Shown in pieces: positions 45,235-54,722 of a stretch of DNA of 64,000 nt. The stretch comes from Siphonobacter sp. BAB-5405 (GTDB taxonomy: Bacteria; Bacteroidota; Bacteroidia; Cytophagales; Spirosomataceae): positions 1 through 64,000 of the forward strand of contig NZ_NJAG01000006.1 in the NCBI RefSeq assembly GCF_002872335.1. Direction: 5' to 3'. The notes beneath the pieces are model-generated. The model was not told the origin of the DNA. It did no database searches and saw only the letters and a list, made by a program, of their open reading frames with translations. Position 1 is the first letter of the stretch; the number at the start of each line of letters is the position of its first letter. The position numbers and the translations under genes are program-made.

Positions 45235-45873
45235 ATGGAATCGTTGCTCGATCAGCCCATCGTTCAGATGATCCTTTCGCTCGTCATTGGCGTAATTATT
45301 GGACTGGAACGCGAGTATCAGGGCAAGCCCGCCGGGGTACGTACGTTTACGCTGATTTGCCTGGGTTCGACCATTTTTACCATTTTATCCCGTCGGCTGG
45401 GGGCTCCCGACTCCATGGATCGTGTGGCTTCCAACATTGTGACCGGGATTGGCTTTCTGGGAGCGGGGGTCATTTTCAAAGAACAGGATCGCGTGGCGGG
45501 CTTAACTACGGCAGCCGCCATCTGGGCGACGTCTTCACTGGGCATGGCAATCGGGCAGGGCGATGCAGTACTCGCCTTCGTGGGAGCGTTTCTGTTACTG
45601 GCCGTACTCTTTGTATTTCAATTCGTGGAACGCTGGATCTCCGTCCATTTTCATACGCGGCATTACCGACTCGTGTACGAAGATTCTTCCCGGGCCTACG
45701 CGAAATTGCCGACGCTGTTCAGGCAGTTCAATCTCAGAGCCAGCCGAAAGAAGCAAACGATCCATCAGAACAGCTTGCTTAGTCACTGGACCGTGCACGG
45801 ATCGCTCAAAAATCACGAACAACTGGTACAGGAACTAATGAAAAATCCGGAGCTGAAAGAACTTGATTTTTAG
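45235..45873 (+). CDS. MgtC/SapB family membrane protein
   Basis: A 212-residue inner-membrane protein with five membrane helices and a short C-terminal domain. The N-terminal half has the family blocks GVIIGLEREYQGKPAGVRTFTLICLG and NIVTGIGFLGAGVIFKE, then GLTTAAAIWATSSLGMAIG. MgtC-type proteins help growth under low magnesium in other bacteria; the role here is unknown. I use the ATG at 45235, since the frame from 45094 would cross the terminator of the upstream susD gene. Confidence 0.9.
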   Translation: MESLLDQPIVQMILSLVIGVIIGLEREYQGKPAGVRTFTLICLGSTIFTILSRRLGAPDSMDRVASNIVTGIGFLGAGVIFKEQDRVAGLTTAAAIWATSSLGMAIGQGDAVLAFVGAFLLLAVLFVFQFVERWISVHFHTRHYRLVYEDSSRAYAKLPTLFRQFNLRASRKKQTIHQNSLLSHWTVHGSLKNHEQLVQELMKNPELKELDF

Positions 45874-45946
45874 GCTATTTTAACGTCTGTGATTTGGGCA
45901 AATACGCAAGTTTTCGTTCGTTTGAACTTCTGAAGACGTTATAGCC

Positions 45947-46675
45947 ATGAAACCTTTTGTACTCCTCCTTACACTATTCCTAAGTCCATCGCTCAAAGCC
46001 CTGGCTGACGTAGAATTTTTCCTTGAAACCGCCGTGGGTACCTCCCTGACGGTGGTTGTCAACGACCAGTCCATGACGAATGCCACGGGGCGTTTCCGCT
46101 TTTTTGACTTGAATCCGGGACGGGCTCAGGTGCTGGTATACCGGGGCCGGATGCTGTTGACCCGACAATGGGTGCTCCTGTCACCCGAAACGCGTACGAT
46201 GGCGATGTTACACCCCCAGTATGGCTTCCGCATTCGGGGTACGCAACGGGTAAGAGGTAATCTGTTCGACGAATTACCGGGAAGAGATCAAGCGATTCCT
46301 TCGTGGGACGATCAACGGGATGATACACAGCCTTTTCCGGGGGACGAGTCAAATATCCCGCCCCGTGATTCGTATGGTTCGAACCATGACGTCATGAGTG
46401 CGGGAGAGATGGACGAATACCTTAAAGCTCTGGAGCGTACGTCATTGCTCAAACGGATGGATTTTATTCGGCAGACCTTGCCCCGACAACGCTTCAAAAC
46501 GACTCAGCTGGTGGAGATCATGCAGAAATTTGCGTTTACCAAAGAGAAAATGGAGATCGCCAAACTGGGTTGGGAGTCTGTAGCCGACCGGTACAATTTT
46601 GACCTCATTTACGAGCAGTTTTCCTTTCTCTCCGAAAAGAATGAATTGCGGGCGTACTGCGACAGTCACCGCTAA
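45947..46675 (+). CDS. exported DUF4476 protein
   Basis: A 242-residue protein with a signal peptide (about 1-20), a small beta-rich N-terminal part, an acidic Pro/Asp-rich linker (about 105-145) and a C-terminal DUF4476 domain (about 150-238) with FIRQTLPRQRFKTTQLVEIMQ and FSFLSEKNELRAY. The function of DUF4476 is not known; it occurs widely in Bacteroidota. It is a single gene before purU. Confidence 0.82.
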   Translation: MKPFVLLLTLFLSPSLKALADVEFFLETAVGTSLTVVVNDQSMTNATGRFRFFDLNPGRAQVLVYRGRMLLTRQWVLLSPETRTMAMLHPQYGFRIRGTQRVRGNLFDELPGRDQAIPSWDDQRDDTQPFPGDESNIPPRDSYGSNHDVMSAGEMDEYLKALERTSLLKRMDFIRQTLPRQRFKTTQLVEIMQKFAFTKEKMEIAKLGWESVADRYNFDLIYEQFSFLSEKNELRAYCDSHR

Positions 46676-46728
46676 CGGTGATTCCCCGTAACTAAGCTGC
46701 CGCTGACTTGGAAGGCCCGCCGAGAATG

Positions 46729-46746
46729 ACGTTTTTTGTAAAACGT
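46729..46746 (+). promoter_or_regulatory. small hairpin before purU
   Basis: ACGTTTT (46729-46735) pairs with AAAACGT (46740-46746) with a 4-base loop, 26 bases before the TTG start. It could end the DUF4476 transcript weakly or shape the purU leader. Confidence 0.3.
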
Positions 46747-46772
46747 TATTCACCCCCTAATCGTTACTGTCC

Positions 46773-47603
46773 TTGTATATTCTTCGTATTGATTGTCCTG
46801 ACGAGAAAGGACTCGTTCATAAAGTTTCCGGTGTACTGTACCACCACGAGCTGAATTTGATTCGTAATGATGAATTTGTGGACCGTACCCACGGGCATTT
46901 TTACATGCGTACGGAATTCTCGGGAGAGTGTCAGGAGGAAAAAATACTGAATGCCTTACGCGGAATTTTACCCGATGCCGTCACGATTTCGCTGACGACC
47001 CAGCGGCCAAAAAACGTCGTTGTACTGGCCACTAAAGAACACCACTGTCTGAGCGATCTGCTGATCCGAAATGCGTACCGCGACCTGAATCTTAACATTC
47101 TGGCCGTCGTCGCCAATCACGACGTACTGCGACCGCTGGTGGAGAAATTCAAGCTGCCCTTCCATCTGGTTTCGCACGAGGGGATGGAGCGGGAAGCCCA
47201 CGAAGCGGCGATATTGGCGGCAGTCGAATCGTACGACGCCGATTATCTGGTACTGGCTAAGTACATGCGGATTCTTTCGGCGGAGTTTCAGCAACGGTAT
47301 TCAAACCGGATCATCAATATTCATCACTCCTTTTTACCCGCTTTTGTGGGAGCCAACCCGTACCGGCAGGCTTTCGAACGCGGCGTGAAAATCATTGGTG
47401 CAACGGCCCACTTTGTGAACGAACACCTCGACGAAGGTCCCATCATTACGCAGGAAGTGATTCCGGTGAATCACACCAAAACCTGGCAGGAGCTGGCAGC
47501 AGCGGGTCGCGATGTCGAAAAGATTGCCCTGGCCAAAGCCCTGAAGCTGGTGCTGGAAGACCGGGTATTTGTGAAAAATAATAAGACCGTTGTATTTGAG
47601 TAA
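46773..47603 (+). CDS. purU: formyltetrahydrofolate deformylase
   Basis: A 276-residue enzyme releasing formate from 10-formyl-tetrahydrofolate, which balances one-carbon pools and feeds PurT. An ACT-like domain (1-80) precedes the formyl-transferase fold. The catalytic residues Asn182, His184 and Asp220 are in [11 protein letters not shown] and HLDEGPI. The start is a TTG at 46773: an in-frame stop (46758-46760) lies five codons upstream, and the only other upstream candidate is a CTG at 46767. The threonine aldolase gene follows after 14 bases, so both may share a transcript; both touch glycine/one-carbon metabolism. Confidence 0.92.
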   Translation: MYILRIDCPDEKGLVHKVSGVLYHHELNLIRNDEFVDRTHGHFYMRTEFSGECQEEKILNALRGILPDAVTISLTTQRPKNVVVLATKEHHCLSDLLIRNAYRDLNLNILAVVANHDVLRPLVEKFKLPFHLVSHEGMEREAHEAAILAAVESYDADYLVLAKYMRILSAEFQQRYSNRIINIHHSFLPAFVGANPYRQAFERGVKIIGATAHFVNEHLDEGPIITQEVIPVNHTKTWQELAAAGRDVEKIALAKALKLVLEDRVFVKNNKTVVFE

Positions 47604-47617
47604 TTCCCTTGAAAACC

Positions 47618-48628
47618 ATGATCATTGACTTACGTTCTGATACGGTAACCCGCCCGACGAAAGCCATGCTGGAGGCCATGTTTGCGGCCGAAGTAGGCGA
47701 CGATGTCTTTCAGGACGACCCGACCGTCAACGCTCTCGAAGCCAAATCGGCGGCATTGTTTGGCTATGAATCGGCCCTGTACTGTCCTTCGGGTACGATG
47801 ACCAACCAGATTGCCATCAAAGTACACACCACGCCGGGCGACGAAGTGATCTGCGACGCGTTGTCACACATTTATCTCTACGAAGGCGGCGGCATGATGA
47901 GCAATTCGCTGGTATCGGCCACCTTACTGACGGGCGATTACGGTCGCCTCAACGCGGAACAGGTACGCGACAGCATCAAAGCCGATGACATTCACGCCCC
48001 GATTTCGCGGCTGGTATCGCTCGAAAATACGGTGAACAAAGGGGGAGGATGCTACTATGATTTAGCCGAAATTCAGCAGATTAAAGCCGTTTGCGAAGCC
48101 CACGGATTAAGTCTGCACCTGGATGGAGCCCGCTTGTTCAATGCCCTCGTAGAGACCGGCGAACGTCCGGACCAGTACGGACAGGTATTTGATTCGGTTT
48201 CGATTTGCCTGTCGAAAGGGCTGGGAGCACCCGTAGGTTCGCTGCTGTTAGGTACGAAAGATTTCATCAAAAAAGCCCGTCGCGTACGCAAACGCTTCGG
48301 CGGGGGCTGGCGGCAGGCGGGGTATTTGGCCGCTGCCGGAATTTATGCCCTGGATCACCACGTGGATCGCTTGAAAGAAGATCATCAGCGGGCCAAGACT
48401 ATCGAAGGCATCGTACGCCGAGTTCCGGAAGTGATTGACGTTCTGCCGGTGTATACCAACATCGTGATTTTCCAATTGGCGGAAGGCTTACTGGCCACCG
48501 ATTACGTCCAGAAACTGAATGAAAAAGGAATCCGTTGTGCTCCATTTGGCAAAGACAAAGTACGGATGGTGACGCACCTGGATTTCAACGACGATCACCT
48601 GACGGAGCTGGAGAAACGGCTGGTTTAA
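47618..48628 (+). CDS. ltaE: low-specificity L-threonine aldolase
   Basis: A 336-residue PLP enzyme of the beta-eliminating lyase fold. It starts [13 protein letters not shown], has DLDG-type and histidine blocks ([11 protein letters not shown] near 167) and the PLP lysine, Lys200, in [11 protein letters not shown]. It splits L-threonine or L-allo-threonine into glycine and acetaldehyde. I use the ATG at 47618; the TTG at 47609 would add three residues. It is close behind purU, and glycine cleavage gives one-carbon units that purU drains. A terminator follows at 48668-48700. Confidence 0.9.
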   Translation: MIIDLRSDTVTRPTKAMLEAMFAAEVGDDVFQDDPTVNALEAKSAALFGYESALYCPSGTMTNQIAIKVHTTPGDEVICDALSHIYLYEGGGMMSNSLVSATLLTGDYGRLNAEQVRDSIKADDIHAPISRLVSLENTVNKGGGCYYDLAEIQQIKAVCEAHGLSLHLDGARLFNALVETGERPDQYGQVFDSVSICLSKGLGAPVGSLLLGTKDFIKKARRVRKRFGGGWRQAGYLAAAGIYALDHHVDRLKEDHQRAKTIEGIVRRVPEVIDVLPVYTNIVIFQLAEGLLATDYVQKLNEKGIRCAPFGKDKVRMVTHLDFNDDHLTELEKRLV

Positions 48629-48667
48629 ACGGGTTGTTAGTTGATTGTTGTTGGTTATTAGATAGTG

Positions 48668-48700
48668 CATCCCGGAGGTTTATCGCCTTCGGGATGTTTT
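48668..48700 (+). terminator. terminator after ltaE
   Basis: CATCCCG pairs with CGGGATG (stem extended by AGG/CCT), followed by TTTT. Confidence 0.75.
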
Positions 48701-49012
48701 AGTTTTAGTGAACTGGAGGTTTCTAGTCCCATACTAAAACCATTTGCACGAATGAAGCTATTCGAAAAAATAACACTGATTGATCGGTGTGGATTGACGA
48801 AATTTTCGACGTCGACGGGGTGGGATCGGCCCTGAAAGCATTCTCCCGGACGGATCGAATCCGTACATCAGGCATGACCACCGAAGCCCGTCAGTGATTA
48901 TCCCGTACAGTGCTGGAAAACCTGCATTCATTTTTGGAAGAATAGAAGCTTTTTTTTACGATACGCCCCCCGTTTTACGCAACGAACGGGGGGCGTATGC
49001 AGGTACAAGGCT
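48701..49012. other. gene-free gap with a stable hairpin
   Basis: The 312 bases between ltaE and the TspO-related gene hold only short frames; a 27-codon frame from 48752 has no likeness to anything. The right end has a 14-bp stem (48961-48974 with 48985-48998) made of a C6/G6 core. It ends near the leftward stop at 49013 but has no T-run on either strand. Confidence 0.5.
48961..48998 (-). terminator. strong hairpin after the TspO-related gene
   Basis: The arms 48961-48974 and 48985-48998 pair perfectly (14 bp, very GC-rich). It sits 15 bases after the leftward stop, as a terminator would, but no T-run follows. Confidence 0.5.
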
Positions 49013-49816
49013 CTACTCGGCAGGGTTTGTTTCAGCCAATTCCTGCGATGGTTTCGCTTCCTGAAGTTGCGTTACGAAAGCTCCGGCCACCGTTAAAGCC
49101 AGCGTTCCTGCACACAGGGCTACGTCGTCGCGTTCGCCGTACTGCTTGCTGGCGATGCCTACGAAAGCGGCAATGAAGGGAAGCAGGTAGTACGGATCAT
49201 TCAGCTTCTTCGCCATACCGATACCCAGCGTGGCGGTCGCAGATAACGCTCCGCAGGTCACTTTGCCTTTTAACGATTCCGGAATTTTGATGCCCGACTG
49301 CAACAGCAGATTTCCGGCACTAATCACTGAAGCCGCCGTCAGCCAGCCTGCATACAGACTGATTGATTTCTGAAAAGTGCGTTCCGGTTGCGGTACTTCC
49401 GTCTGACCAATTTCAAGGGCCTTATGTAGCATCAGAGCGTTGGGTAGTAAGGCAATGGTCGTCAGGGCTGAGGCCCGCCGACTGGCTTTATCATCCCGGG
49501 AAAAGAAATAAGTGAATACGTTATTCAGAGCATAACTACTCAGTAACCAGGGGACGGCTTTTTGATAGCGGGGATTGTCGAGCTGGTCGGGTAGGGCCTG
49601 GTGAATGGCCAGAGCGGTGGTGCCGGTATAAATGGTCGGCCACATGATGCCAAACGTTTCGTTGGAAGGCGTCAGCAGGTTTTCGTCAATTTCCTTTCGC
49701 TGTTTGCTGAAGGTACTGCGGCGTTGCGTACGGGAGCGGGTGTAGAAATAGGTGCCGACGATACTGCCGACGACGGCAATGGCAGTGCCAATCCGTTGCA
49801 ATGAACTGGTTTTCAT
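49013..49816 (-). CDS. TspO-related membrane protein (tryptophan-rich sensory-protein-like)
   Basis: A 267-residue protein with about seven hydrophobic segments. The stretch LTPSNETFGIMWPTIYTGTT with a following ALPDQLDNPRY resembles a distant branch of TspO/MBR proteins, which have a TP-x-FGxxWPxIY core after the first helix. The family match is by eye and weak. The function is unknown; TspO proteins bind porphyrins and other lipids. I use the ATG at 49816; the longer frame to 49846 adds ten residues. The C-terminal 20 residues are polar. Confidence 0.5.
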   Translation of the reverse strand: MKTSSLQRIGTAIAVVGSIVGTYFYTRSRTQRRSTFSKQRKEIDENLLTPSNETFGIMWPTIYTGTTALAIHQALPDQLDNPRYQKAVPWLLSSYALNNVFTYFFSRDDKASRRASALTTIALLPNALMLHKALEIGQTEVPQPERTFQKSISLYAGWLTAASVISAGNLLLQSGIKIPESLKGKVTCGALSATATLGIGMAKKLNDPYYLLPFIAAFVGIASKQYGERDDVALCAGTLALTVAGAFVTQLQEAKPSQELAETNPAE

Positions 49817-49900
49817 ACGCTGGTGATAAGGGGTTACACTCAGCATCAGTAAGCAAAAACTCAGTGCCAGTTTGGTGGGCAGAAGACTCTAGAGCCGGGT

Positions 49901-50344
49901 TTAATAGATTTCCACTTTAAGATTTAATCGCCGGCCATAGGAAGCGTTGGAATCCACCGGAACGCAGATGACATTCAATTCCCGACCATAGTAATCTCTT
50001 CTGCCAGAGGTATAATTTACTTTTCCTTTAGGTAATAATACGCCATTAATTAATTCACCGATGGAAGTGGAATCCTGACGGTTGTAATTGACATTACAAT
50101 AGAGTTTGACGGGTTGCTTCAGTTCACCCGTAATGCTAACGATGGCTACAACCGGATCAAAGCCATTGTGAATCGTGATTGCATCAGGAAACCGATCGGC
50201 TCCAAAGGTATACTGCCAGGTATGTTGGTTGAACAGATTCGCCAGCCATCCCAGTACCAAAAACAGAAAAAGAAAAGTACTTCCTGAAACGATCGTCAGT
50301 ACTTTGATCACTCTTTTTCTGGCTTGTTTACGAGTGTTTTCCAT
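49901..50344 (-). CDS. single-pass membrane protein of unknown function
   Basis: A 147-residue protein with a basic start (MENTRKQARKR), one membrane helix (about 17-37) and a C-terminal periplasmic domain of about 105 residues with a beta-rich look (VVAIVSITGEL, KLYCNVNYNR). I do not recognise the family. It lies 112 bases after the stop of the tandem giant genes, beyond their terminator, so it is probably transcribed on its own. Its link with them is only positional. Confidence 0.6.
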   Translation of the reverse strand: MENTRKQARKRVIKVLTIVSGSTFLFLFLVLGWLANLFNQHTWQYTFGADRFPDAITIHNGFDPVVAIVSITGELKQPVKLYCNVNYNRQDSTSIGELINGVLLPKGKVNYTSGRRDYYGRELNVICVPVDSNASYGRRLNLKVEIY

Positions 50345-50418
50345 AGGTTGGTAAGAGGTAGTGAGTTCTAATTGGACTGTTGATTGTACACGGATACCTT
50401 TCGAGTAGGGATAAAACG

Positions 50419-50455
50419 AAGAACGCCTCTTCTATCAAATAGAACAGGCGTTCTT
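50419..50455 (-). terminator. terminator of the giant-gene pair
   Basis: A 10-bp stem and a 6-bp inner stem separated by one mismatch (50419-50428 with 50446-50455; 50430-50435 with 50439-50444). On the minus strand CGTTTTAT follows. It lies one base after the leftward stop at 50457. Confidence 0.75.
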
Positions 50456-50456
50456 A

Positions 50457-53400
50457 CTAATGCTTGATTATTCGGAACGTTTGCGTATTTCCTTTTTCCA
50501 GAAAACGGAGCAGGTACGTTCCCATGGGTAAATCACTTACATCCAGATCAATATACGTGTCACTGAAATTCGATTCAGAAAGAAGGGTTCCGGTAAGGGA
50601 ATAGAGCCGTACCTGATGGGTACCGGGCCGCCCTACGTTGATTCGTATTTTTTCAGTAGCCGGATTCGGGAAGACTTCAATAGCCGATACAGTTGGCAAC
50701 TCAACAGACGTAACCAATTCGACGCGTAGCTGCGAAGGTTCAATCACCCGCCCTACACCACAGCCATTGACTACGCTGGCGAGTTTATAGACCGAGATGT
50801 TCTCCTGACGATCGAACGTCAGCGTATCAATGGGGAGCGTCAGCGAAAAAGAGAGGCTTGAAAATTCATTTTTCAATTCAACTTGCCAGTTAGGATCGCC
50901 CGTTAATTCAATGGGAACGGAAAGCTTCTGTCCGGGTAACGCATACGCCGTTTGCGTAAGTAGCCGGGCCGTAGGTTTGATCGCAACGGTCATCGGAACA
51001 CCCGAGGCCGCACTGGCTGTATTCGGATCGGAAGCTACGACCATCACCCGGTAGCCGGAAGCTCTGGGCAAGGTTTCGGGAACGAGTGCTTTGAGTCGTT
51101 GTTGACCCCAGGGAAGGGTATTGATTGTTTTGAAATTCGTACCCGTTGAATCGGAGATTTGGATGGAAAACCGATTGTTAGCCGAAAAAGTACCGGTAGT
51201 CGCGTAGGAAACGTAAAGCGTATCTCCTGCACAAATCCGGGAGTAGTAGTTAGCATTGACTGCATCAATTACTGAAACGGTCCGTTCGCTGGGTGGATTA
51301 ACCGTAACGGTTGCAGAACCGGTTCCTGCGGTTTTGCCACACGTGTTGACTAGCTCCCGAACGGTATACGTGGTCGTTTGGGTAGGCTTTACGTTGATAA
51401 ACGCATACCCGTCGGCGTAGAAAGTACCCGTAGAATTATCGGATAAGGTATACGAAACAAATTCGCCGGTTTGATGCGGGGTGACAAATTGTAGGGTAGT
51501 CGATTGGCCCGGATTGATGATGGTGCTGCCCAGAAGCCGGTACTCCGGGACCGAGAGAATTCTTAACGATCGCGAAGTACGAATGACCGGACTGGTAGAA
51601 GCCAGCTCCAGCGTATATAGCCCCGGCGTAAAATTGGCGGGAATCTTCAGTGAAAAAGGTCCGGTACCCGTCCGGGTGGAATCCATCCGAATGGCTTTCC
51701 GGGTTTTGGTATTGATCAGTGAAAGGACGAAATAATTAGACTCATCGTAATCGCCCGAGAACGAAAACCCTGCTGTTACCGTAGCTCCCCGGCATAGTTC
51801 ATAATGGCTAACGGTGGTTAGATTCAAAACGGGCTTCACCCGAACGGTAACTTCACCCGTAGCCGTTCCATAACCGCACTGGTTCGAAACGGACCTGATG
51901 GTGTACGTAGTCTTTTTCTGAACCGTTACCGAACGTGAGTACGAACTGACGAACCCATCTGACCAGTAAATCGTGCCGTACGATCCGTTTTTGAATTCTG
52001 CGTTTAAAGACACACTTTGTCCGCCTTCAACCATTTGATTAGGCGAGGAGAGTACGACCTGCGGAGGAATGACAGCATTAATCCACAGCGTATCCGAATG
52101 GGTCGCCGGGTTGGAAGTCATAATCCGGAAAGCGAATGATCTGACAGGATTACTGGCCGGCCATTCAAACTCAAAAAAACCAGCTTGTTTCGTTTGGACC
52201 AGATCGACAAACGTTAGCGGGGCATTGTAATCCGTTCGGGTACTTACCTGAAGCGTATAGGTTGTGTTAGCATTTGGCTTTCCTCTAACCACAAAGGGAA
52301 GTTTAATTTTTCCCTGAAGGCAGGGGTTCTCCAAACGGGCACTTGCGGGCCAGCTTACTCGCAGGGAGTCATTCGTAATGACTGTAATCTTGAATGAAGT
52401 ATTGGGAAGGTTAACCGTACCGCAGACATTACTGATGGAGCGAATTTTATAATAAGTAGTCTGGGTGGGACTAAAATTTGCCTGAAGGCTACGTTCACTT
52501 GGGGAACTTAGGGTCCACTCTCTGGTGCCGTCCGAAACGACCATGGCCAGGGGCGGATAATTATTGTCGAATTCGGCAAAATAGGAAGACGTTGAGCCGG
52601 CTTTAATTTCCCGGGTATAGTTTTGGTATCTTAACCGGGCCTCTCCTGCCAGGTTAATATAAAAGGATTCGCTGATTTTTTCCGGAGCTGTAGAAATAAT
52701 CCGAACGTAGATACTACCATATTTCCGGGTTTCTTCCGGAAGCGTAAGTGAGTAGGAGCCCTTTTGATTGACTACGCCTGATTCGAAATCTTTGTAATTC
52801 GAGTACGAGTCAGAATACTGGATTTTAAACGTATTCCCCGGCTGAAACTCCCCATACGTATCGAAATTAATTGCTAATTTCTGATCACGGCAGGCCACAG
52901 AAGCGGGTTTTTTAAGAAGAATTCCCTGGTTATTGGGATTTCTTACCGTTACGACACAATCGTCCTTTAAATCCGTACTGTAGCAAAGATTAGAAACTTT
53001 TACGATGGAATACGTTTCTGATCGTTGTATATAAAAGGCTTTATACCAGGGATTATCATACGTAGATTGAGAACCATCTGAAAAGGTTACGATGTTTCGA
53101 TAACTACCCGTTGTCATAAAGGCAAGCTCGTAGGATTGAGGGGCGTCAATCGTAATATTTTTGTAATACTCCCGAAAGCGGGCGGTTGGTTTGCCGTGTA
53201 GATCAATGTAGAAGAGATTGTTCGTCTGATAATCTCCAAAATCCAGGGATACGTTTACGGTTCTTACTTCTTGATCGGAATCGTTTACGTACGGACTCGC
53301 CACAAAGCTGACCCAGTTTTGAGCAATCGTTCCCTGAATCTCATGGGGGGCAGTACCCGTTGAAAGGTTTGCATTGAAACGTACTTTAACCGGACCGTTC

Positions 53401-54722
53401 AGGTTTTGATTCGATTGGATACGGAAACGAAATACCTGCCCATCACACGCATCTTTCGTAGGAAGGGAGTCCACTAACAAGCCTTTGGTAAGGGCTATGC
53501 TGATGGGATTCCCTGTAATTTTTGCCGGTCCGCAACCCGTTTGAACCGAGGATAACGTATAAGTCTGGTTCTGCAGAAGCGGGTTCGTATATTTTACCGA
53601 AAATGAGCCTTCGGTTGGGTCGTTATATCCTCCTTCTCCGCTGGTCTGCGTACCGTCAGAAAGGATGGCGTGATAAGGTGAAATGCCTTTTACCTTAACG
53701 TTTATCGAAACAGCAGAACCATAAGGTACACGGGTTGGCTCATTGGTGAAAAGCTCGGCCGTTGGAGCAGAAGCAATGACCATCCACAAATTGTTATACG
53801 GGCTAACCGTCTTCGGGTTACTACTCACAATTCGTACCGAAAAGCGGTTGGTATTGTATCGGCTTAGTACCGACGGAACCGTGAATTTCAAAGATCCGTT
53901 TTCAAGTGTAGCATCCGTATCCACGTACTGGTTAGGTGTTTCCTGACCCGGATTTAATTGAGGAATCAGGCGGATTTTAAAGGTGTTGCCATTTACCCAA
54001 TTTCCCCCTTCCGTACTGAAGTTTACGTAAGCAGGGTTTCCTTCGCAGGTGGCAAAGGGCGTAACCAGCGTGGCCTGAATGCTAACGGGATTCGTTTTGA
54101 CGCGGATGAAACCAGTTCCGGTATTCGTGCCGCAGCTATTCTGAATACTTTTTACGTAGTAACTAACCGGTTTGTCAAACGTAAACGTTTGCTCACCTGA
54201 CGCTTTAAACAGGTTGTCGGAGGTGTAAAATTTAAACTGTAGGGTATCACGACTACTACTATCCTGTAGGGTAATTGTCATGTCACTACTAGCCGTAAAC
54301 GGGACTTTGGCTTGCGAATACTTATTCAATTGAAAGGAGTGTTCCCCTAAATTTAGAATAGGGTACGCCCCCACGCTGTTGTAATCCGACCAGTTACTGG
54401 TAAAGGCCGGAGACGTAGCAACGACCTTCATCCGATAGCGACCATAAGGCCTCAGGTAGTTAAACGTATGTTGACCCAGGCGAATGCGTAGTTTATTCCC
54501 TAAAACCCATTGAGCCGGAAACTCTGAATACTGATAACCATCGTATTCAATTCCGATGGCGAACTGATTGGTAGCAGCGAACGTCCCCGTGATCTGAACA
54601 GGAATGTCTACGTCGGTTTCAAAACAAAGCGTGGCCGGGGCCTTTTCAATCGTAATGGATTGAGCGTTTAACGGAAAATAGCTCAAGCCCAAACAAAGCA
54701 GTAACAATAAACGGTACATCAT
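50457..54722 (-). CDS. giant secreted repeat protein A with T9SS sorting domain
   Basis: A 1,421-residue protein with signal peptide (about 1-20, ending LNAQ). It has seven units of about 195 residues. Each unit has an N-terminal beta module with a cysteine near its start (such as ATCEGN, DACDGQ) and a C-terminal module ending in a N-x-CG block (NSCGTN, TGCGPA, NLCYST, NVCGTV, NQCGYG, NTCGKT, NGCGVG). The two cysteines alternate throughout; unit 3 has one extra. The end (AIEVFPNPATEKI to TYLLRFLEKGNTQTF) is a type IX sorting domain, so it is secreted and surface-attached or released. It lies 4 bases into the end of gene B (54719-59023), its paralogue. M2 at 54719 is an alternative start. The function is unknown; adhesion or matrix is typical. 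Confidence 0.85.
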   Translation of the reverse strand: MMYRLLLLLCLGLSYFPLNAQSITIEKAPATLCFETDVDIPVQITGTFAATNQFAIGIEYDGYQYSEFPAQWVLGNKLRIRLGQHTFNYLRPYGRYRMKVVATSPAFTSNWSDYNSVGAYPILNLGEHSFQLNKYSQAKVPFTASSDMTITLQDSSSRDTLQFKFYTSDNLFKASGEQTFTFDKPVSYYVKSIQNSCGTNTGTGFIRVKTNPVSIQATLVTPFATCEGNPAYVNFSTEGGNWVNGNTFKIRLIPQLNPGQETPNQYVDTDATLENGSLKFTVPSVLSRYNTNRFSVRIVSSNPKTVSPYNNLWMVIASAPTAELFTNEPTRVPYGSAVSINVKVKGISPYHAILSDGTQTSGEGGYNDPTEGSFSVKYTNPLLQNQTYTLSSVQTGCGPAKITGNPISIALTKGLLVDSLPTKDACDGQVFRFRIQSNQNLNGPVKVRFNANLSTGTAPHEIQGTIAQNWVSFVASPYVNDSDQEVRTVNVSLDFGDYQTNNLFYIDLHGKPTARFREYYKNITIDAPQSYELAFMTTGSYRNIVTFSDGSQSTYDNPWYKAFYIQRSETYSIVKVSNLCYSTDLKDDCVVTVRNPNNQGILLKKPASVACRDQKLAINFDTYGEFQPGNTFKIQYSDSYSNYKDFESGVVNQKGSYSLTLPEETRKYGSIYVRIISTAPEKISESFYINLAGEARLRYQNYTREIKAGSTSSYFAEFDNNYPPLAMVVSDGTREWTLSSPSERSLQANFSPTQTTYYKIRSISNVCGTVNLPNTSFKITVITNDSLRVSWPASARLENPCLQGKIKLPFVVRGKPNANTTYTLQVSTRTDYNAPLTFVDLVQTKQAGFFEFEWPASNPVRSFAFRIMTSNPATHSDTLWINAVIPPQVVLSSPNQMVEGGQSVSLNAEFKNGSYGTIYWSDGFVSSYSRSVTVQKKTTYTIRSVSNQCGYGTATGEVTVRVKPVLNLTTVSHYELCRGATVTAGFSFSGDYDESNYFVLSLINTKTRKAIRMDSTRTGTGPFSLKIPANFTPGLYTLELASTSPVIRTSRSLRILSVPEYRLLGSTIINPGQSTTLQFVTPHQTGEFVSYTLSDNSTGTFYADGYAFINVKPTQTTTYTVRELVNTCGKTAGTGSATVTVNPPSERTVSVIDAVNANYYSRICAGDTLYVSYATTGTFSANNRFSIQISDSTGTNFKTINTLPWGQQRLKALVPETLPRASGYRVMVVASDPNTASAASGVPMTVAIKPTARLLTQTAYALPGQKLSVPIELTGDPNWQVELKNEFSSLSFSLTLPIDTLTFDRQENISVYKLASVVNGCGVGRVIEPSQLRVELVTSVELPTVSAIEVFPNPATEKIRINVGRPGTHQVRLYSLTGTLLSESNFSDTYIDLDVSDLPMGTYLLRFLEKGNTQTFRIIKH

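Noticed and set aside
48752-48835. 27-codon frame
   Set aside because: It is short, with no likeness, leader or neighbours to support it.
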